DNA of 64,000 nucleotides, taken from positions 310,001 to 374,000 of the forward strand of contig NZ_JACXBS010000001.1 in the NCBI RefSeq assembly GCF_014698015.1, read 5' to 3'. The first letter of the stretch is position 1. Each line of letters starts with the position of its first letter. The stretch comes from Kocuria sp. cx-455. Its GTDB lineage: Bacteria; Actinomycetota; Actinomycetes; Actinomycetales; Micrococcaceae. Positions 43,721-52,582 of this stretch are shown here, in pieces. Below the pieces are notes generated by a model. It had not been told where the DNA came from. It saw nothing but the letters and a program-made list of their open reading frames with translations, and searched no databases. The translations under genes and the position numbers were made by a program.

Positions 43721-43722
43721 GT

Positions 43723-44757
43723 TCAGGCTCCGATGAGTTCGGCGGACGCGCGGCCCGCAACAATGCTGACTTCTTCGTTGTCGGTGGCGGACTCTGCTGC
43801 TTGGGCAGCGGCCTCCATCTGACGCTGGGCGTAGGCCTCGGCGGCCTCGCGCACCCAGGCGCCGTCACTGTGGGCCTTGCGACGGCGCTGCATGCGCTGC
43901 ACGTTGCACGGACCGGAACCCTTGATCACGGACATGAACTCCTCCCAGTCCAGCTGCCCGTAGTCGTAGTGACCGCGCTCCTCGTTCCACTTCAGATCGG
44001 CATCCGGCAGGGTCAGGCCCAGAGCCTCGGCCTGCGGAACGATCATGTCCACGAAACGCTGGCGCAGCTCGTCATTGGAGAAGCGCTTGATGTTCCACTC
44101 CATGGACTGCTGGGAGTTGGGGGAGTCGGCATCCGGCGGGCCGAACATCTGCAGGGCGGGACCGTAGGTGCGGTTCACCGCGTCCTGGGCCATCTGCTTT
44201 TGTTCCTCGGAGCCGTGGGAGAGTTCGTACAGGATCTCCCAGCCCTGGCGCTGGTGGAAGGACTCTTCCTTGCAGATGCGGACCATGGCGCGGCCGTAGG
44301 GTCCGTAGGACGCGCGGCACAGGGGTACCTGGTTGCAGATGGCTGCGCCGTCGACCAGCCAGCCGATCGCGCCCATGTCGGCCCAGGTGCGTGCCGGGTA
44401 GTTGAAGATCGAGGAGTACTTGGCCTTGCCGGACAGCAATTGCTGGTTGAGGACCTCGCGGGGAGTGCCCAGGGTCTCGGCGGCGGAGTACAGGTACAGA
44501 CCGTGGCCGGCCTCGTCCTGGACCTTGGCCATCAAGATGGCCTTGCGCTTGAGGCTCGGTGCGCGGGTGATCCAGTTGGCCTCCGGCTGCATGCCGATGA
44601 TTTCCGAGTGCGCGTGCTGAGAAACCTGACGGGTCAGGGTCTTGCGGTAGGCCTCGGGCATCCAGTCGCGGGGCTCGATGCGGGAATCGTCCGCAATGAG
44701 CGTGGCAAAGTGCTGCTGGTCCACGGAGTTCTCGGTGGAAGTGGTTTGTTCAGTCAT
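43723..44757 (-). CDS. paaA: Phenylacetyl-CoA epoxidase catalytic subunit A
   Basis: 344-residue di-iron oxygenase subunit that epoxidises the ring of phenylacetyl-CoA. Metal-ligand helices are seen in [20 protein letters not shown] (about 111-130) and [20 protein letters not shown], each with a Glu and a Glu-x2-His. First gene of the paaABCDE operon. An operator for the TetR regulator overlaps its promoter at 44824-44843. Confidence 0.95.
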   Translation of the reverse strand: MTEQTTSTENSVDQQHFATLIADDSRIEPRDWMPEAYRKTLTRQVSQHAHSEIIGMQPEANWITRAPSLKRKAILMAKVQDEAGHGLYLYSAAETLGTPREVLNQQLLSGKAKYSSIFNYPARTWADMGAIGWLVDGAAICNQVPLCRASYGPYGRAMVRICKEESFHQRQGWEILYELSHGSEEQKQMAQDAVNRTYGPALQMFGPPDADSPNSQQSMEWNIKRFSNDELRQRFVDMIVPQAEALGLTLPDADLKWNEERGHYDYGQLDWEEFMSVIKGSGPCNVQRMQRRRKAHSDGAWVREAAEAYAQRQMEAAAQAAESATDNEEVSIVAGRASAELIGA

Positions 44758-44823
44758 GGTGTCCCTCAGTTCACGGATGAGTTGGGGCGGAGCAAGCTGC
44801 CGCGGACTCCGCTTCGATAATAA

Positions 44824-44839
44824 CTGACCGCTCGTTCAG
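44824..44839 (-). promoter_or_regulatory. PaaR operator at paaA
   Basis: CTGACCGCTCGTTCAG, a near-palindrome of form CTGAMCGNNCGKTCAG. It overlaps the -10 of paaABCDE. Confidence 0.65.
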
Positions 44840-44866
44840 GATATAACCGTACGGTGTGGGCGTCAA
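44838..44866 (-). promoter_or_regulatory. Promoter of paaABCDE
   Basis: On the minus strand, TTGACG (44861-44866) and TATCCT (44838-44843) are separated by 17 bases, a good housekeeping promoter. The PaaR operator at 44824-44839 covers the -10 end and the start point. Confidence 0.6.
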
Positions 44867-44924
44867 CACACAATGCGAAAATTTGTGGTGCACTTGACAT
44901 GACATCGCATTCCGCGATTCCCTA

Positions 44925-44945
44925 CTGACCATTCGGTCATATAAT
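44925..44945 (+). promoter_or_regulatory. PaaR operator and -10 box at paaI
   Basis: CTGACCATTCGGTCAT (44925-44940) runs directly into a perfect TATAAT (44940-44945), so bound repressor would cover the promoter of paaI and paaK. GGGAGG follows before the ATG. Confidence 0.65.
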
Positions 44946-44959
44946 GTGAGGGAGGCAAC

Positions 44960-45370
44960 ATGCCGAACCATCCGATTCTGCGCGGAGACAAGACCTCGGA
45001 GTGGCTGGGGATCACGGTTCACCGTGCAGACCCGGGCCACGCTGTGATCAGCATGACCGTGCGGGAAGAGATGCTCAATGGTTTTGGCATCGTCCACGGA
45101 GGCATGATTTTCAGCCTGGCTGATTCGTGCTTCGCCATGGCCTGCAACGACCCCACCGGGGATGGCAGCACCATCACGGTGGCGCAGGGTGTGGACATCA
45201 ACTTCATCAGTTCAGCTCGAGTCGGTCAGACCCTGACCGCCGAGGGTCGTGAGATCGCCACCACCGGTCGCAGCGGTCTCTACGACATGTGCGTCACAGC
45301 CGAAGACGGCTCCGTGGTCGCCCAGTTCCGCGGCCGTAGCCGTACCGTGCCCAACCGTCAGAAAGCTTGA
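44960..45370 (+). CDS. paaI: Hotdog-fold acyl-CoA thioesterase PaaI
   Basis: 136-residue thioesterase that clears stalled hydroxyphenylacetyl-CoA and similar thioesters, freeing CoA. Hotdog features: NGFGIVHGGMIFSLADSCFAMACN (about 42-65) with the HGG turn and catalytic Asp, then GVDINFISSARVGQTL. Its stop overlaps the alternative start of paaK, so the two are cotranscribed from an operator-controlled promoter divergent from paaABCDE. Confidence 0.92.
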   Translation: MPNHPILRGDKTSEWLGITVHRADPGHAVISMTVREEMLNGFGIVHGGMIFSLADSCFAMACNDPTGDGSTITVAQGVDINFISSARVGQTLTAEGREIATTGRSGLYDMCVTAEDGSVVAQFRGRSRTVPNRQKA

Positions 45371-45375
45371 AGGTC

Positions 45376-46713
45376 ATGACCACCTGCTCCGTTCCCAATC
45401 CGTACAAGCCCACCAAGTCCGCGGATCCCTCCCAGCCGGATCCCGAAGAGACCATGAGCCGGGACCAGATCGAGGCGCTGCAGACCGAACGTCTCAATTG
45501 GACCCTGCACTACGCCTACGAGAACGTTCCCGCGTACAAGGAACTCTTCGACGAGCACGGCGTGCACCCGGACGAGTTCAAGGAACTGGACGACCTGGCC
45601 AAGTTCCCGTACACGGACAAGGAATTCCTGCGGAAGTCCTACCCGTTCAAGTCCTTCGCCACGCCCATGTCCGAGATCCGCCGCATTCACGCGTCCTCCG
45701 GAACCACCGGTCAGCCCACCGTGGTGGCCTACACCGAGGACGATCTGGAGACCTGGGGAACCCTGGTGGCCCGTTGTTTCCGCATGTCCGGCGTGAAGCC
45801 CGGCGACAAGGTGCACAACGTGTACGGCTACGGCCTGTTCACCGGCGGCCTGGGTGCCCACTACGGTGCCGAGCGCCTCGGGTGCGCCGTGATTCCGATG
45901 TCCGGCGGTCAGACCGACAAGCAGGTGCAGCTGATTCAGGATTTCCAGCCGGAAATCATCCTTTCGACGCCCACCTACCTGCTGACCATTGCCGATGGCT
46001 TCCGCAAGCACGGGATCGACCCGCGCGAGACCTCCCTCAAGCATGCCGTGCTCGGTGCCGAGCCGTGGACCGAGGAAATGCGCCACGAGATCGAGAAGAC
46101 CTTCGACATCACCGCGTGCGACATCTACGGCCTGTCCGAGGTCATGGGCCCCGGCGTGGCCGGCGAGTCCGTGGAAACCAAGGACGGCTCCCACATCTGG
46201 GAGGACCACTTCCGCCCGGAAATCATTGACCCGTTCGACGATCGCGTGCTGGACACCGGTGAACCCGGTGAACTGATCTTCACGTCACTGACCAAGCAGG
46301 CGCTGCCGATCATCCGTTACCGCACCCACGACCTGACACGCTTGCTACCGGGTACGGTGCGCCCGGGCCACCGTCGGATGGGGCGCATCACGGGTCGTTC
46401 GGACGACATGATCATCCTGCGCGGGGTGAACCTGTTCCCGTCCCAGATCGAAGAACTTGCCCTCCAGATCCCGACCCTCTCCCCGCACTTCACGTTGGAA
46501 ATCACCCGGCCCAAGCGGATGGACCAGATGACCATCCACATCGAGCGCCGCGAGGAGGCCACGATCGAGGAGGCTCAGGAGGGCGGCAAGAAGCTCGTCC
46601 ACGAGATCAAGACCAAGATCGGCTCCTCGGCCGCGATCAACGTGGTGGAGCCCGGCTCGCTGGAGCGTTCCTCCGGCAAGCTGCGCCGCATCTACGATCG
46701 CCGCGAGAAGTAA
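45376..46713 (+). CDS. paaK: Phenylacetate-CoA ligase
   Basis: 445-residue AMP-forming ligase that activates phenylacetate to phenylacetyl-CoA, first step of the pathway. The adenylation core shows HASSGTTGQPTVVAYT (about 100-115), GAEPWTEEMR and YGLSEVMGPGVAGE; the C-terminal domain holds GRSDDMIILRGVNLFPSQIE and the usual Lys in SSGKLRRIYDRRE. I start at ATG 45376; a TTG at 45367 that overlaps the paaI stop is an alternative. Confidence 0.95.
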   Translation: MTTCSVPNPYKPTKSADPSQPDPEETMSRDQIEALQTERLNWTLHYAYENVPAYKELFDEHGVHPDEFKELDDLAKFPYTDKEFLRKSYPFKSFATPMSEIRRIHASSGTTGQPTVVAYTEDDLETWGTLVARCFRMSGVKPGDKVHNVYGYGLFTGGLGAHYGAERLGCAVIPMSGGQTDKQVQLIQDFQPEIILSTPTYLLTIADGFRKHGIDPRETSLKHAVLGAEPWTEEMRHEIEKTFDITACDIYGLSEVMGPGVAGESVETKDGSHIWEDHFRPEIIDPFDDRVLDTGEPGELIFTSLTKQALPIIRYRTHDLTRLLPGTVRPGHRRMGRITGRSDDMIILRGVNLFPSQIEELALQIPTLSPHFTLEITRPKRMDQMTIHIERREEATIEEAQEGGKKLVHEIKTKIGSSAAINVVEPGSLERSSGKLRRIYDRREK

Positions 46714-46730
46714 GAGCTGACCAGCCATGA

Positions 46731-46766
46731 CGCCGAGCACCGGGGGATTTCCTCCGGTGCTCGGCG
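46731..46766. terminator. Terminator after paaK
   Basis: Perfect 13-bp stem CGCCGAGCACCGG / CCGGTGCTCGGCG with a 10-base loop. Confidence 0.8.
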
Positions 46767-46794
46767 CGTTCGGCTCGCGGTAGCCTGTAGTGAT

Positions 46795-46809
46795 TGTTCA
46801 GTAACTGAA
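46795..46809. promoter_or_regulatory. Inverted repeat before the paaR gene
   Basis: TTCAGTAACTGAA (46797-46809) is a near-perfect dyad 17 bases before the ATG. It keeps the outer TTCAG/CTGAA of the other operators but not the CCG/CGG core, so autoregulation is possible but weaker in support. Confidence 0.4.
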
Positions 46810-46825
46810 AGTAGAGTCCGGGTTC

Positions 46826-47455
46826 ATGCCAGCACAGCCACGCTCACTTACCCACGACGACGTCGCTTCGGCACCTCGTCGTGGCCGTCCAGGCTATGAC
46901 CGGGAGACGTTGCTGGCCGTGTGCGTGGAGGTGTTCAACCGTCATGGTTATGACGCCACGTCCATGGGGACGCTGTCCACTCACCTGGGTATTTCCAAGT
47001 CCGCGATCTACCACCATGTCGCGTCCAAGGAAGAAATCCTGGAGCAGGCGCTCAATCGCGCGCTCGACTCCCTAGAAGCGGTGTTCGATCATGTCCAGGC
47101 CACCGATTCCCGCGCCGTGAACAAGCTCGAGCTGATTATTCAGGGCTCCGTGCGGGTGCTCGTGGAGCAGATGCCCTACGTGACGCTGCTGTTGCGCCTG
47201 CGCGGGAACTCGCCGGTCGAGCTGAAGGCGCTCGAGCGGCGTCGGCAATTGACGCGCATGGTGGAGAACCTGGTGCGCGCGGCCCAGGAAGAGGGTGATC
47301 TGCGCACCGACATCTCCAATAAATCCGCGCCCCGTTTGATGCTGGGCATGGTCAACTCGATCGTGGACTGGTACCAACCCGAGCGCTCCGGAACCATGGA
47401 CCAGCTCTCGGACACCGCGGTCAAGATGATCTTCGCCGGCCTCCGGGCCGTGTGA
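46826..47455 (+). CDS. paaR: TetR-family regulator, probable PaaR
   Basis: 209-residue TetR repressor. The helix-turn-helix is MGTLSTHLGISKSAIYHHVA (about 50-69) followed by SKEEILEQALN; the C-terminal part is of the TetR_C type seen in phenylacetate and fatty-acid regulators. It follows paaK, and a family of near-palindromic sites lies in front of paaA, paaI, paaZ, the thiolase and the transporter. I infer that it represses these and is released by phenylacetyl-CoA, as known for PaaR proteins. Confidence 0.82.
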   Translation: MPAQPRSLTHDDVASAPRRGRPGYDRETLLAVCVEVFNRHGYDATSMGTLSTHLGISKSAIYHHVASKEEILEQALNRALDSLEAVFDHVQATDSRAVNKLELIIQGSVRVLVEQMPYVTLLLRLRGNSPVELKALERRRQLTRMVENLVRAAQEEGDLRTDISNKSAPRLMLGMVNSIVDWYQPERSGTMDQLSDTAVKMIFAGLRAV

Positions 47456-47483
47456 CCCTTCGGCTGAACTTGGGTTGGAAGAC

Positions 47484-47575
47484 CTGCCAGAGGTAGCGTA
47501 AATCTCCTGCTAGAAGTAGCCTAGAATTTCTGCTGGAGGTAGCCTAGATCTGCTGCTGGAGGTAGCGTATAAGAG
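47484..47575. repeat. Four tandem 23-bp repeats before the ATPase gene
   Basis: Units start at 47484, 47507, 47530 and 47553, each beginning CTGC and holding AGNNGTAGC[G/C]TA. The period is exactly 23 bases and the copies differ at several positions. The last unit runs into the GTG start of the ATPase gene and supplies its GGAGG site. Probably operator-like or a translation-control array. Confidence 0.85.
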
Positions 47576-48825
47576 TGGATTACCTATGTCGGAGCATTGA
47601 CCAAGAGCTGGATGAGTTGTTACCCCAGGCGTCAGCCATTGCACTGGACGGCCCCAAGGGGGTCGGCAAGTCGGGCACAGCCGTCCGTCGAGCGGATAAG
47701 TCGTGGTTCCTGGACGACCCTGCTCAGTTGGCCCTCTTGGAGGCCGATCCAACCTTTACCGCTGCGCCGAACGGTACTTTGCTAATCGATGAGTGGCAAC
47801 GACTACCCCGAGTGTGGGATTCCGTACGGCGCCAGGTGGACAACGGGGCCGGTCCAGGAAGGTTTCTTCTGACAGGTAGTGCATCTCCCAATCGTGGGGT
47901 GGACACGCACAGTGGGGCGGGCAGGATCTTGTCGCTCCGGATGCGGCCCATGGGAATACACGAACGTGGCAGAGTCAACTCAACGGTGAGCTTCAGGGAC
48001 TTACTCAATGGCGAATTGGACCGTGTTGAGGGTGAAACTTCCTGGCGAGCCTCTGACTATTTCACGGCAATCGTCGAGAGCGGCTTTCCTGGCATTATGC
48101 GGCAGACGCCTCGAGTGAGGCGTGCACAGCTCGACTCATATATTCAACGCATTATCGACCGTGATCTGCCGGAGCAGGGTCATGTGGTGCGAAGGCCAGA
48201 AACACTTCGCAGGTGGCTTGCCGCGTACGCAGCAGCAGCATCCACGACCACTGCATATTCAAAGATCCTGGATGCATCCACGGCGGGGGATGGATCCCAG
48301 CCTGCCAAGACAACCACGCTCACATACCGTGACTTGCTGAAACAACTGTGGATCCTGGATCCCGTTCCCGGATGGACCCACAGTCGCAACCCTTTGACCC
48401 GTGTTCAGCAAGCTCCTAAACATCAGTTGGCCGATCCCGCGTTGGCCGCACGACTGTTGGGACTGTCTGCGGATCTCTTGGGGTCGGACAAGGGTGCGGA
48501 TATGGCTGGCCCACTCTTCGAATCCCTAGCCACATTGTCCGTTCGAATCATCGCACAGGCCGCTGAGGCCACCGTGGGCCATGTACGGACAAAAAATGGG
48601 GACCATGAAGTGGACCTGGTGGCGGAAGGTCCCGAGGGTCAAGTGGTGGGCATCGAGGTCAAACTTGCTGCTGCTATTGATGACTCGGATACCCGCCATT
48701 TGAAGTGGCTGCGAGAGAAGCTTCCCGACGATGTGGTTGATCTGGTGGTGCTTTATACGGGGAGCCAGGCATATCGCCGGCGGGATGGAATAGCAGTCGT
48801 GCCCTTGGCGCTGCTAGGCCCGTGA
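47575..48825 (+). CDS. AAA-type ATPase with DUF4143 domain
   Basis: 416-residue protein of the AAA_14/DUF4143 group. The P-loop LDGPKGVGKSGTA is at about 24-36, the Walker B-like LLIDEWQRLP at about 68-77, the sensor FLLTGSASP at about 96-104, and the C-terminal DUF4143 part has the nuclease-like fold core DHEVDLVAEGPEGQVVGIEVK. These proteins are common on mobile and accessory DNA; their function is not settled. GTG 47575 is assumed as start, reached directly from the tandem repeats. The base composition is less GC-rich than the paa genes. Confidence 0.8.
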   Translation: MDYLCRSIDQELDELLPQASAIALDGPKGVGKSGTAVRRADKSWFLDDPAQLALLEADPTFTAAPNGTLLIDEWQRLPRVWDSVRRQVDNGAGPGRFLLTGSASPNRGVDTHSGAGRILSLRMRPMGIHERGRVNSTVSFRDLLNGELDRVEGETSWRASDYFTAIVESGFPGIMRQTPRVRRAQLDSYIQRIIDRDLPEQGHVVRRPETLRRWLAAYAAAASTTTAYSKILDASTAGDGSQPAKTTTLTYRDLLKQLWILDPVPGWTHSRNPLTRVQQAPKHQLADPALAARLLGLSADLLGSDKGADMAGPLFESLATLSVRIIAQAAEATVGHVRTKNGDHEVDLVAEGPEGQVVGIEVKLAAAIDDSDTRHLKWLREKLPDDVVDLVVLYTGSQAYRRRDGIAVVPLALLGP

Positions 48826-48922
48826 GAAAGATGGGGACCACGTTTTTGAGTCATTCTTGAGCCGGCGCCACAATTGAGCCAAACCAATTTTTCACCGGCT
48901 CAGGCTCAGGAATTACCGTGTC
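48826..48922. other. Gap with possible insertion-sequence end
   Basis: GAGCCGGCGCCACAATTGAG is followed within 45 bases by CACCGGCTCAGG; the GAGCCGG/CCGGCTC pairing could be a relic of an element end. No gene is seen. Confidence 0.3.
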
Positions 48923-49152
48923 TCAGCTAACTTCACTCACGTGGTCCGTGTGGCCGGGGGCTGCTCGCCGCAGGCGGTATGGGGCGCGGCGGTAATTATA
49001 GTGATTGACCCATATCCCCAAGGCGGTGCGGCGGGCGCGTTCACTGTCGTAAGTACGGGTGTAGAGGACCTCATCGACCAGCAGCCGTTCTCGGGTTCGG
49101 ATGTACATCGGTCACAGTCACCATCATGTCCTCTCATGAGTGATCCGTGCAC
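48923..49152 (-). pseudogene. Decayed IS481-type transposase, C-terminal end
   Basis: The frame ending at 48923 reads YTRTYDSERARRTAL and WVNHYNYRRAP, the end of the integrase core of IS481/IS3-like transposases. The normal continuation PHTACGEQPPATRTT is found in the next frame (ending 48937), so a frameshift splits it, and the original frame then resumes with HVSEVS. Nothing of the N-terminal and DDE core region is left. It marks an old insertion between the ATPase gene and paaZ. Confidence 0.6.
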
Positions 49153-49417
49153 AAACTATGTGACACCCCCGATCCGCGTTCACCCCATTGGCGGGGTGAA
49201 CGCGGTAGCCGAACCGGACACGGCGGTGAACTTCGGCGAGTACCCGTCCCCGGCCTCATATAAGACCCCACCTGAGACGGTGGACAGCGCTCCGGCACTC
49301 AGCTCGACACGCTGCGGCAACGGTGAGGAAGCGGAACGTTCAATGGACTGGGAATTGTTCACCAACCCCACCACTCCCGCCCCGGGCACCGGAAGCCCCG
49401 CAACGGTCACCATCACG
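49153..49417. other. Gene-poor patch with an unassigned frame
   Basis: All frames are open for long stretches, the clearest being a minus-strand frame of 93 codons (49180-49461) that reads SGGVLYEAGDGYSPKF. No ribosome-binding site or family similarity is evident. A dyad GTTCACCCC/GGGGTGAAC lies at about 49179-49202. Confidence 0.3.
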
Positions 49418-49730
49418 TTACCGGTACCCACATCCACCGAAGCCGGAGTTGACCGCATCAACTACCTTCCAAATCGGATCGAAAAACGACCGGGACACCC
49501 AGACCCGATGCTTACAAGCGGTCTCATCTTCTCTCGGGATGGCGGGCTGGCCGTTGAGCTCGGGCCCAGTGCGCATCTGAACGATGGAGAATTTGCGGCG
49601 GATGGTCACCGGGCCCGTTTCGTGCAATTGGGCCATGGCCTCGAAACCCAAAGCCGCTTGACGTGTGGTCAGCCCCCCGGTGTCCCCCCCCCCCCCGCAC
49701 TCCGGCGACCGGAAGGGTGATCATCCGCAT
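49418..49730 (-). pseudogene. Unknown frame interrupted at a 13-G (minus strand) run
   Basis: From ATG 49730 the frame reads MRMITLPVAGVRGGGG and then enters a run of 13 G on the minus strand (49684-49696). Losing one G would join it to TRQAALGFEAMAQLHETGPV and RRKFSIVQMRTG in the next frame, which stays open to 49418, giving about 104 residues. Either a decayed gene or a slip-strand switch. I do not recognise the protein. Confidence 0.4.
49684..49696. repeat. 13-C homopolymer
   Basis: Thirteen C in a row on the plus strand, the longest single-base run noticed in the window. Such runs are prone to slippage and to sequencing error. Confidence 0.85.
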
Positions 49731-49777
49731 CTTCCAGTAGCCAGCCGGGGGAACACTTACGGCATGCAGCAGCAGGA

Positions 49778-51889
49778 CTACTCGGCATCCTCCGGCATTG
49801 GCCAGGTCTTGGAGACCAGGGTCAGCACGTCGTAGGTGGCCACGATCTCGTCGTTCTGGTTGGTCAGTCGGGCATCCCAGGCGACCTCGCCGTACTCATC
49901 GGTCACGCGCGGGGTGATCTTCTTGGCGGTCAGTGTCACGCGGATGGCGTCGTCGTAGGTGACCGGGGTGATGAAGCGCAGGTTCTCCAGGCCGTAGTTG
50001 GCCAACACGGGTCCCGGGGCGGGCTCGACGAATAGCCCTGCGGCCCAGGAGACCAGCAGGTATCCGTGGGCCACTCGGCGGGGGAAGAACGGGTTGGCCA
50101 TGGCAGCCTCCTCGTCCGTGTGCGCGTAGAAGGTGTCGCCGGTCTTGTCCGCGAACTCCAGGATGTCGTCCAGTGTGACGGTGCGCAGCTCGGACACGAA
50201 CTGATCGCCGATGCGCAGGGTCTCCAGCGACTTGCGGAAGGGGTGCTCACCCGTGCCGTTTTCCACGTCCTCGCGGGTCACGGTGTTGGCGGTCGCGCCC
50301 CAGTGCCACTGGCCGGTGATGCCGGTGAGCAGATCCGGGGAGCCCTGGATGGCGGTGCGCTGCATGTAATGCTTCACCGCGCGGATACCGCCCAGCTCTT
50401 CACCACCGCCAGCGCGGCCGGGTCCACCGTGCACCAGGTGCGGCACGGGAGAGCCGTGACCGGTGGAGGTCTTGGCGTCGTCGCGGTCCAGGAACAACAC
50501 GCGACCGTGATGGGAACCGATACCCGCGGCAAACTCGCCGGCCAACTCGGGTGAGTGGGTGCACACCGTGGCCACCAGGGAGCCGCCGCCCAGCGCGGCG
50601 ATCTCCACGGCGTCGGACACCGAGCCGTCGTAGCTGATCACGGAGGTGACGGGCCCGAATGCCTCGACCTCATGCACGGCGGGGGTGCGGGCGTTGTCGA
50701 AGGACAACAGGGTCACCGGGAAGAACGCACCCTCGGAGGGAACTGAGGACAGAGCCTCCGGACCGCCGAATTCCACGGCCGCGCCGGAGTCGATCAGGGT
50801 GCGCACGGAGCGGGCGACTTCGGACTGCTGCTCGGCGGAGGCCAGCGCGCCCACGGTGGTTTCGGGGGAGCGCGGATCGCCCACCGTCGCGCGTTCGGCA
50901 ACGCGAGCTTCAATGGCCGAGATGACCTGCGAGCGGATGTTCTGCGGGACGATCACGCGGCGCACAGCGGTGCACTTCTGTCCGGCCTTGGCGGTGATTT
51001 CCAGGACAACCGACTTCACGAACGCCTCGAACTCGGGCGAATCCGCGGTCACGTCCGGGGCCATGATGGCGGCGTTGAGGGAGTCGGTTTCCGCCGTGAA
51101 ACGCACGCCCTTGTCCTGCACGGTGGTGTGTGAGCGCAGGGACTTGGCGGTCGCGGCGGAACCGGTGAAGGCCACGTGATCGCGAGCGTCCAGGTGATCG
51201 AGCAGGTCACGGGCGGAACCGGAAATCAGTTGCAGCGATCCCTCGGGCAGTAGGCCGGAATCGAGCATCAGGCGCACGCACGCCTCGGTCACGTACCCGG
51301 TGGGCGTTGCCGGCTTCACGATGGTCGGCACGCCGGCAATGAACGCAGGTGCGAACTTCTCGAGCATGCCCCACACGGGAAAGTTGAACGCGTTGATCTG
51401 CACGGCCACACCGGGAATGCGGGTGTAGATGTGCTCCCCCAGGAACGAGCCGTCGCGCGAAAGCTGCTCCACGGCGCCGTCGACAATCACGTTGGAGTTC
51501 GGCAGTTCACGGCGCCCCTTGGACGAGAACGTGAACACGGTGCCGATGCCGCCGTCGATGTCGATCAAGTGATCCTTGGCGGTGGAACCCGTGGCGTAGG
51601 AGATCTCGTAGAGCTCGTCCTTGTGCTCGGTGAGGTACTGCGCGAGCTGCTTAAGGATCAGCGCGCGGTCGTGGATGCGCAGCGTGCCCAGGTTCTCCTG
51701 GCCCACGGTACGGCCGTAGTCAATGGCGCCTGCGGTGTCCAGACCGTCGGTGCTCACCCGTGTCACGGGCTCGCCGGTCGCCGCGTTGTTGACGTCCGTG
51801 ATGCGCTCCGGGTTCTCCGGTTGCCACCACTGGCCACTCACGTAACTGGGGAGGATTTCGATGTCCTGGGTCATGGTTTGGGTGCTCAC
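49778..51889 (-). CDS. paaZ: Bifunctional oxepin-CoA hydrolase/semialdehyde dehydrogenase
   Basis: 703-residue two-domain enzyme of the phenylacetate pathway. The N-terminal aldehyde dehydrogenase domain (about 1-520) shows the general base region FTAETDSLNAA and the catalytic Cys in AGQKCTAVRRVIVP. The C-terminal MaoC-like hydratase domain (about 540-690) has GDTFYAHTDEEAA and VAHGYLLVSWAAG with its Asp/His pair and opens the oxepin ring. I use the GTG at 51889, preceded by GAAGGGA; ATG 51874 is possible. An operator lies upstream. Confidence 0.93.
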   Translation of the reverse strand: MSTQTMTQDIEILPSYVSGQWWQPENPERITDVNNAATGEPVTRVSTDGLDTAGAIDYGRTVGQENLGTLRIHDRALILKQLAQYLTEHKDELYEISYATGSTAKDHLIDIDGGIGTVFTFSSKGRRELPNSNVIVDGAVEQLSRDGSFLGEHIYTRIPGVAVQINAFNFPVWGMLEKFAPAFIAGVPTIVKPATPTGYVTEACVRLMLDSGLLPEGSLQLISGSARDLLDHLDARDHVAFTGSAATAKSLRSHTTVQDKGVRFTAETDSLNAAIMAPDVTADSPEFEAFVKSVVLEITAKAGQKCTAVRRVIVPQNIRSQVISAIEARVAERATVGDPRSPETTVGALASAEQQSEVARSVRTLIDSGAAVEFGGPEALSSVPSEGAFFPVTLLSFDNARTPAVHEVEAFGPVTSVISYDGSVSDAVEIAALGGGSLVATVCTHSPELAGEFAAGIGSHHGRVLFLDRDDAKTSTGHGSPVPHLVHGGPGRAGGGEELGGIRAVKHYMQRTAIQGSPDLLTGITGQWHWGATANTVTREDVENGTGEHPFRKSLETLRIGDQFVSELRTVTLDDILEFADKTGDTFYAHTDEEAAMANPFFPRRVAHGYLLVSWAAGLFVEPAPGPVLANYGLENLRFITPVTYDDAIRVTLTAKKITPRVTDEYGEVAWDARLTNQNDEIVATYDVLTLVSKTWPMPEDAE

Positions 51890-51916
51890 GCGCCGGTCCC
51901 TTCTCAACACTTCAAG

Positions 51917-51932
51917 CCGAACGATCGGTCAG
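51917..51932 (-). promoter_or_regulatory. PaaR operator at paaZ
   Basis: On the minus strand CTGACCGATCGTTCGG, matching the sites before paaA and the thiolase gene, 28 bases upstream of the GTG start. Confidence 0.6.
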
Positions 51933-52054
51933 TATTTAGTCCAGGATAACCTAGGTCACAACAGCGCACCACCGTATTTTCTGGCAACGACGCCGCCGCG
52001 GTACCTCGCGCACGCAACGCACCGCGGCGTCGAACGCCGAGCTAAGGAGAAACC

Positions 52055-52552
52055 ATGCACGAGGACCCCACCCCGGCGGACATCCGCGCGGACCAGGACC
52101 GGAAGAACCGGGAGAAGCTCCCCTTCGAGGACGCGGACGGCCAGCCCTTCGAGCCGTGGGCCATTGAGCTGGGCGAGCTGGACCGGAAAATGGGCGTGGT
52201 GATCGAGGAGGAGTCCGCCGAGCGCGTGGTGGCCACCATGCCCGTGGAGGGCAACCGGCAATCGCTGGGACTGTTGCACGGCGGCGCATCCGTGGCGCTG
52301 GGCGAGGCGCTGGGTTCGTGGGCGGCGGTGATTCACGCCTCCACGTTCGGCAAAGTGGCCGTGGGCGTGGACATCAACGCGACCCACCACGCCTCTGCCC
52401 GCTCCGGGATGATCCGCGGCGTGGCCACCGCGATTCACCTGGGCCGCTCGGCCACCACCCACGAGGTGGTCATCAGCCACATCGACACCGGCAAACGCCT
52501 GTGCACGATCCGCATCACCAACTTCCTCAAGGACACCAAGAAGAAGTCCTGA
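52055..52552 (+). CDS. Hotdog-fold thioesterase (PaaI/YbgC-like)
   Basis: 165-residue thioesterase of the PaaI superfamily with an acidic N-terminal extension. The hotdog signature LGLLHGGASVALGEALGSWAAV (about 73-94) has the HGG turn and catalytic acid, and VGVDINATHHASARSG follows. It is divergent from paaZ and within the phenylacetate block, so it may hydrolyse a pathway CoA ester, but related proteins also act on dihydroxynaphthoyl-CoA. AAGGAG precedes the ATG. Confidence 0.85.
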   Translation: MHEDPTPADIRADQDRKNREKLPFEDADGQPFEPWAIELGELDRKMGVVIEEESAERVVATMPVEGNRQSLGLLHGGASVALGEALGSWAAVIHASTFGKVAVGVDINATHHASARSGMIRGVATAIHLGRSATTHEVVISHIDTGKRLCTIRITNFLKDTKKKS

Positions 52553-52582
52553 CGCGGCGGCGTCGTAGCTCGAGACTTCTAT

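Noticed and set aside
44894..44899. TTGACA as -35 of paaI
   Set aside because: It lies 40 bases before the TATAAT, too far for one promoter.
47484..47575. CRISPR array
   Set aside because: The 23-bp units are contiguous without spacers, differ from each other, and no cas genes are near.
49180..49461. 93-codon minus-strand gene
   Set aside because: No ribosome-binding site and no family likeness, and it overlaps another doubtful frame. Listed only as part of the gene-poor patch.
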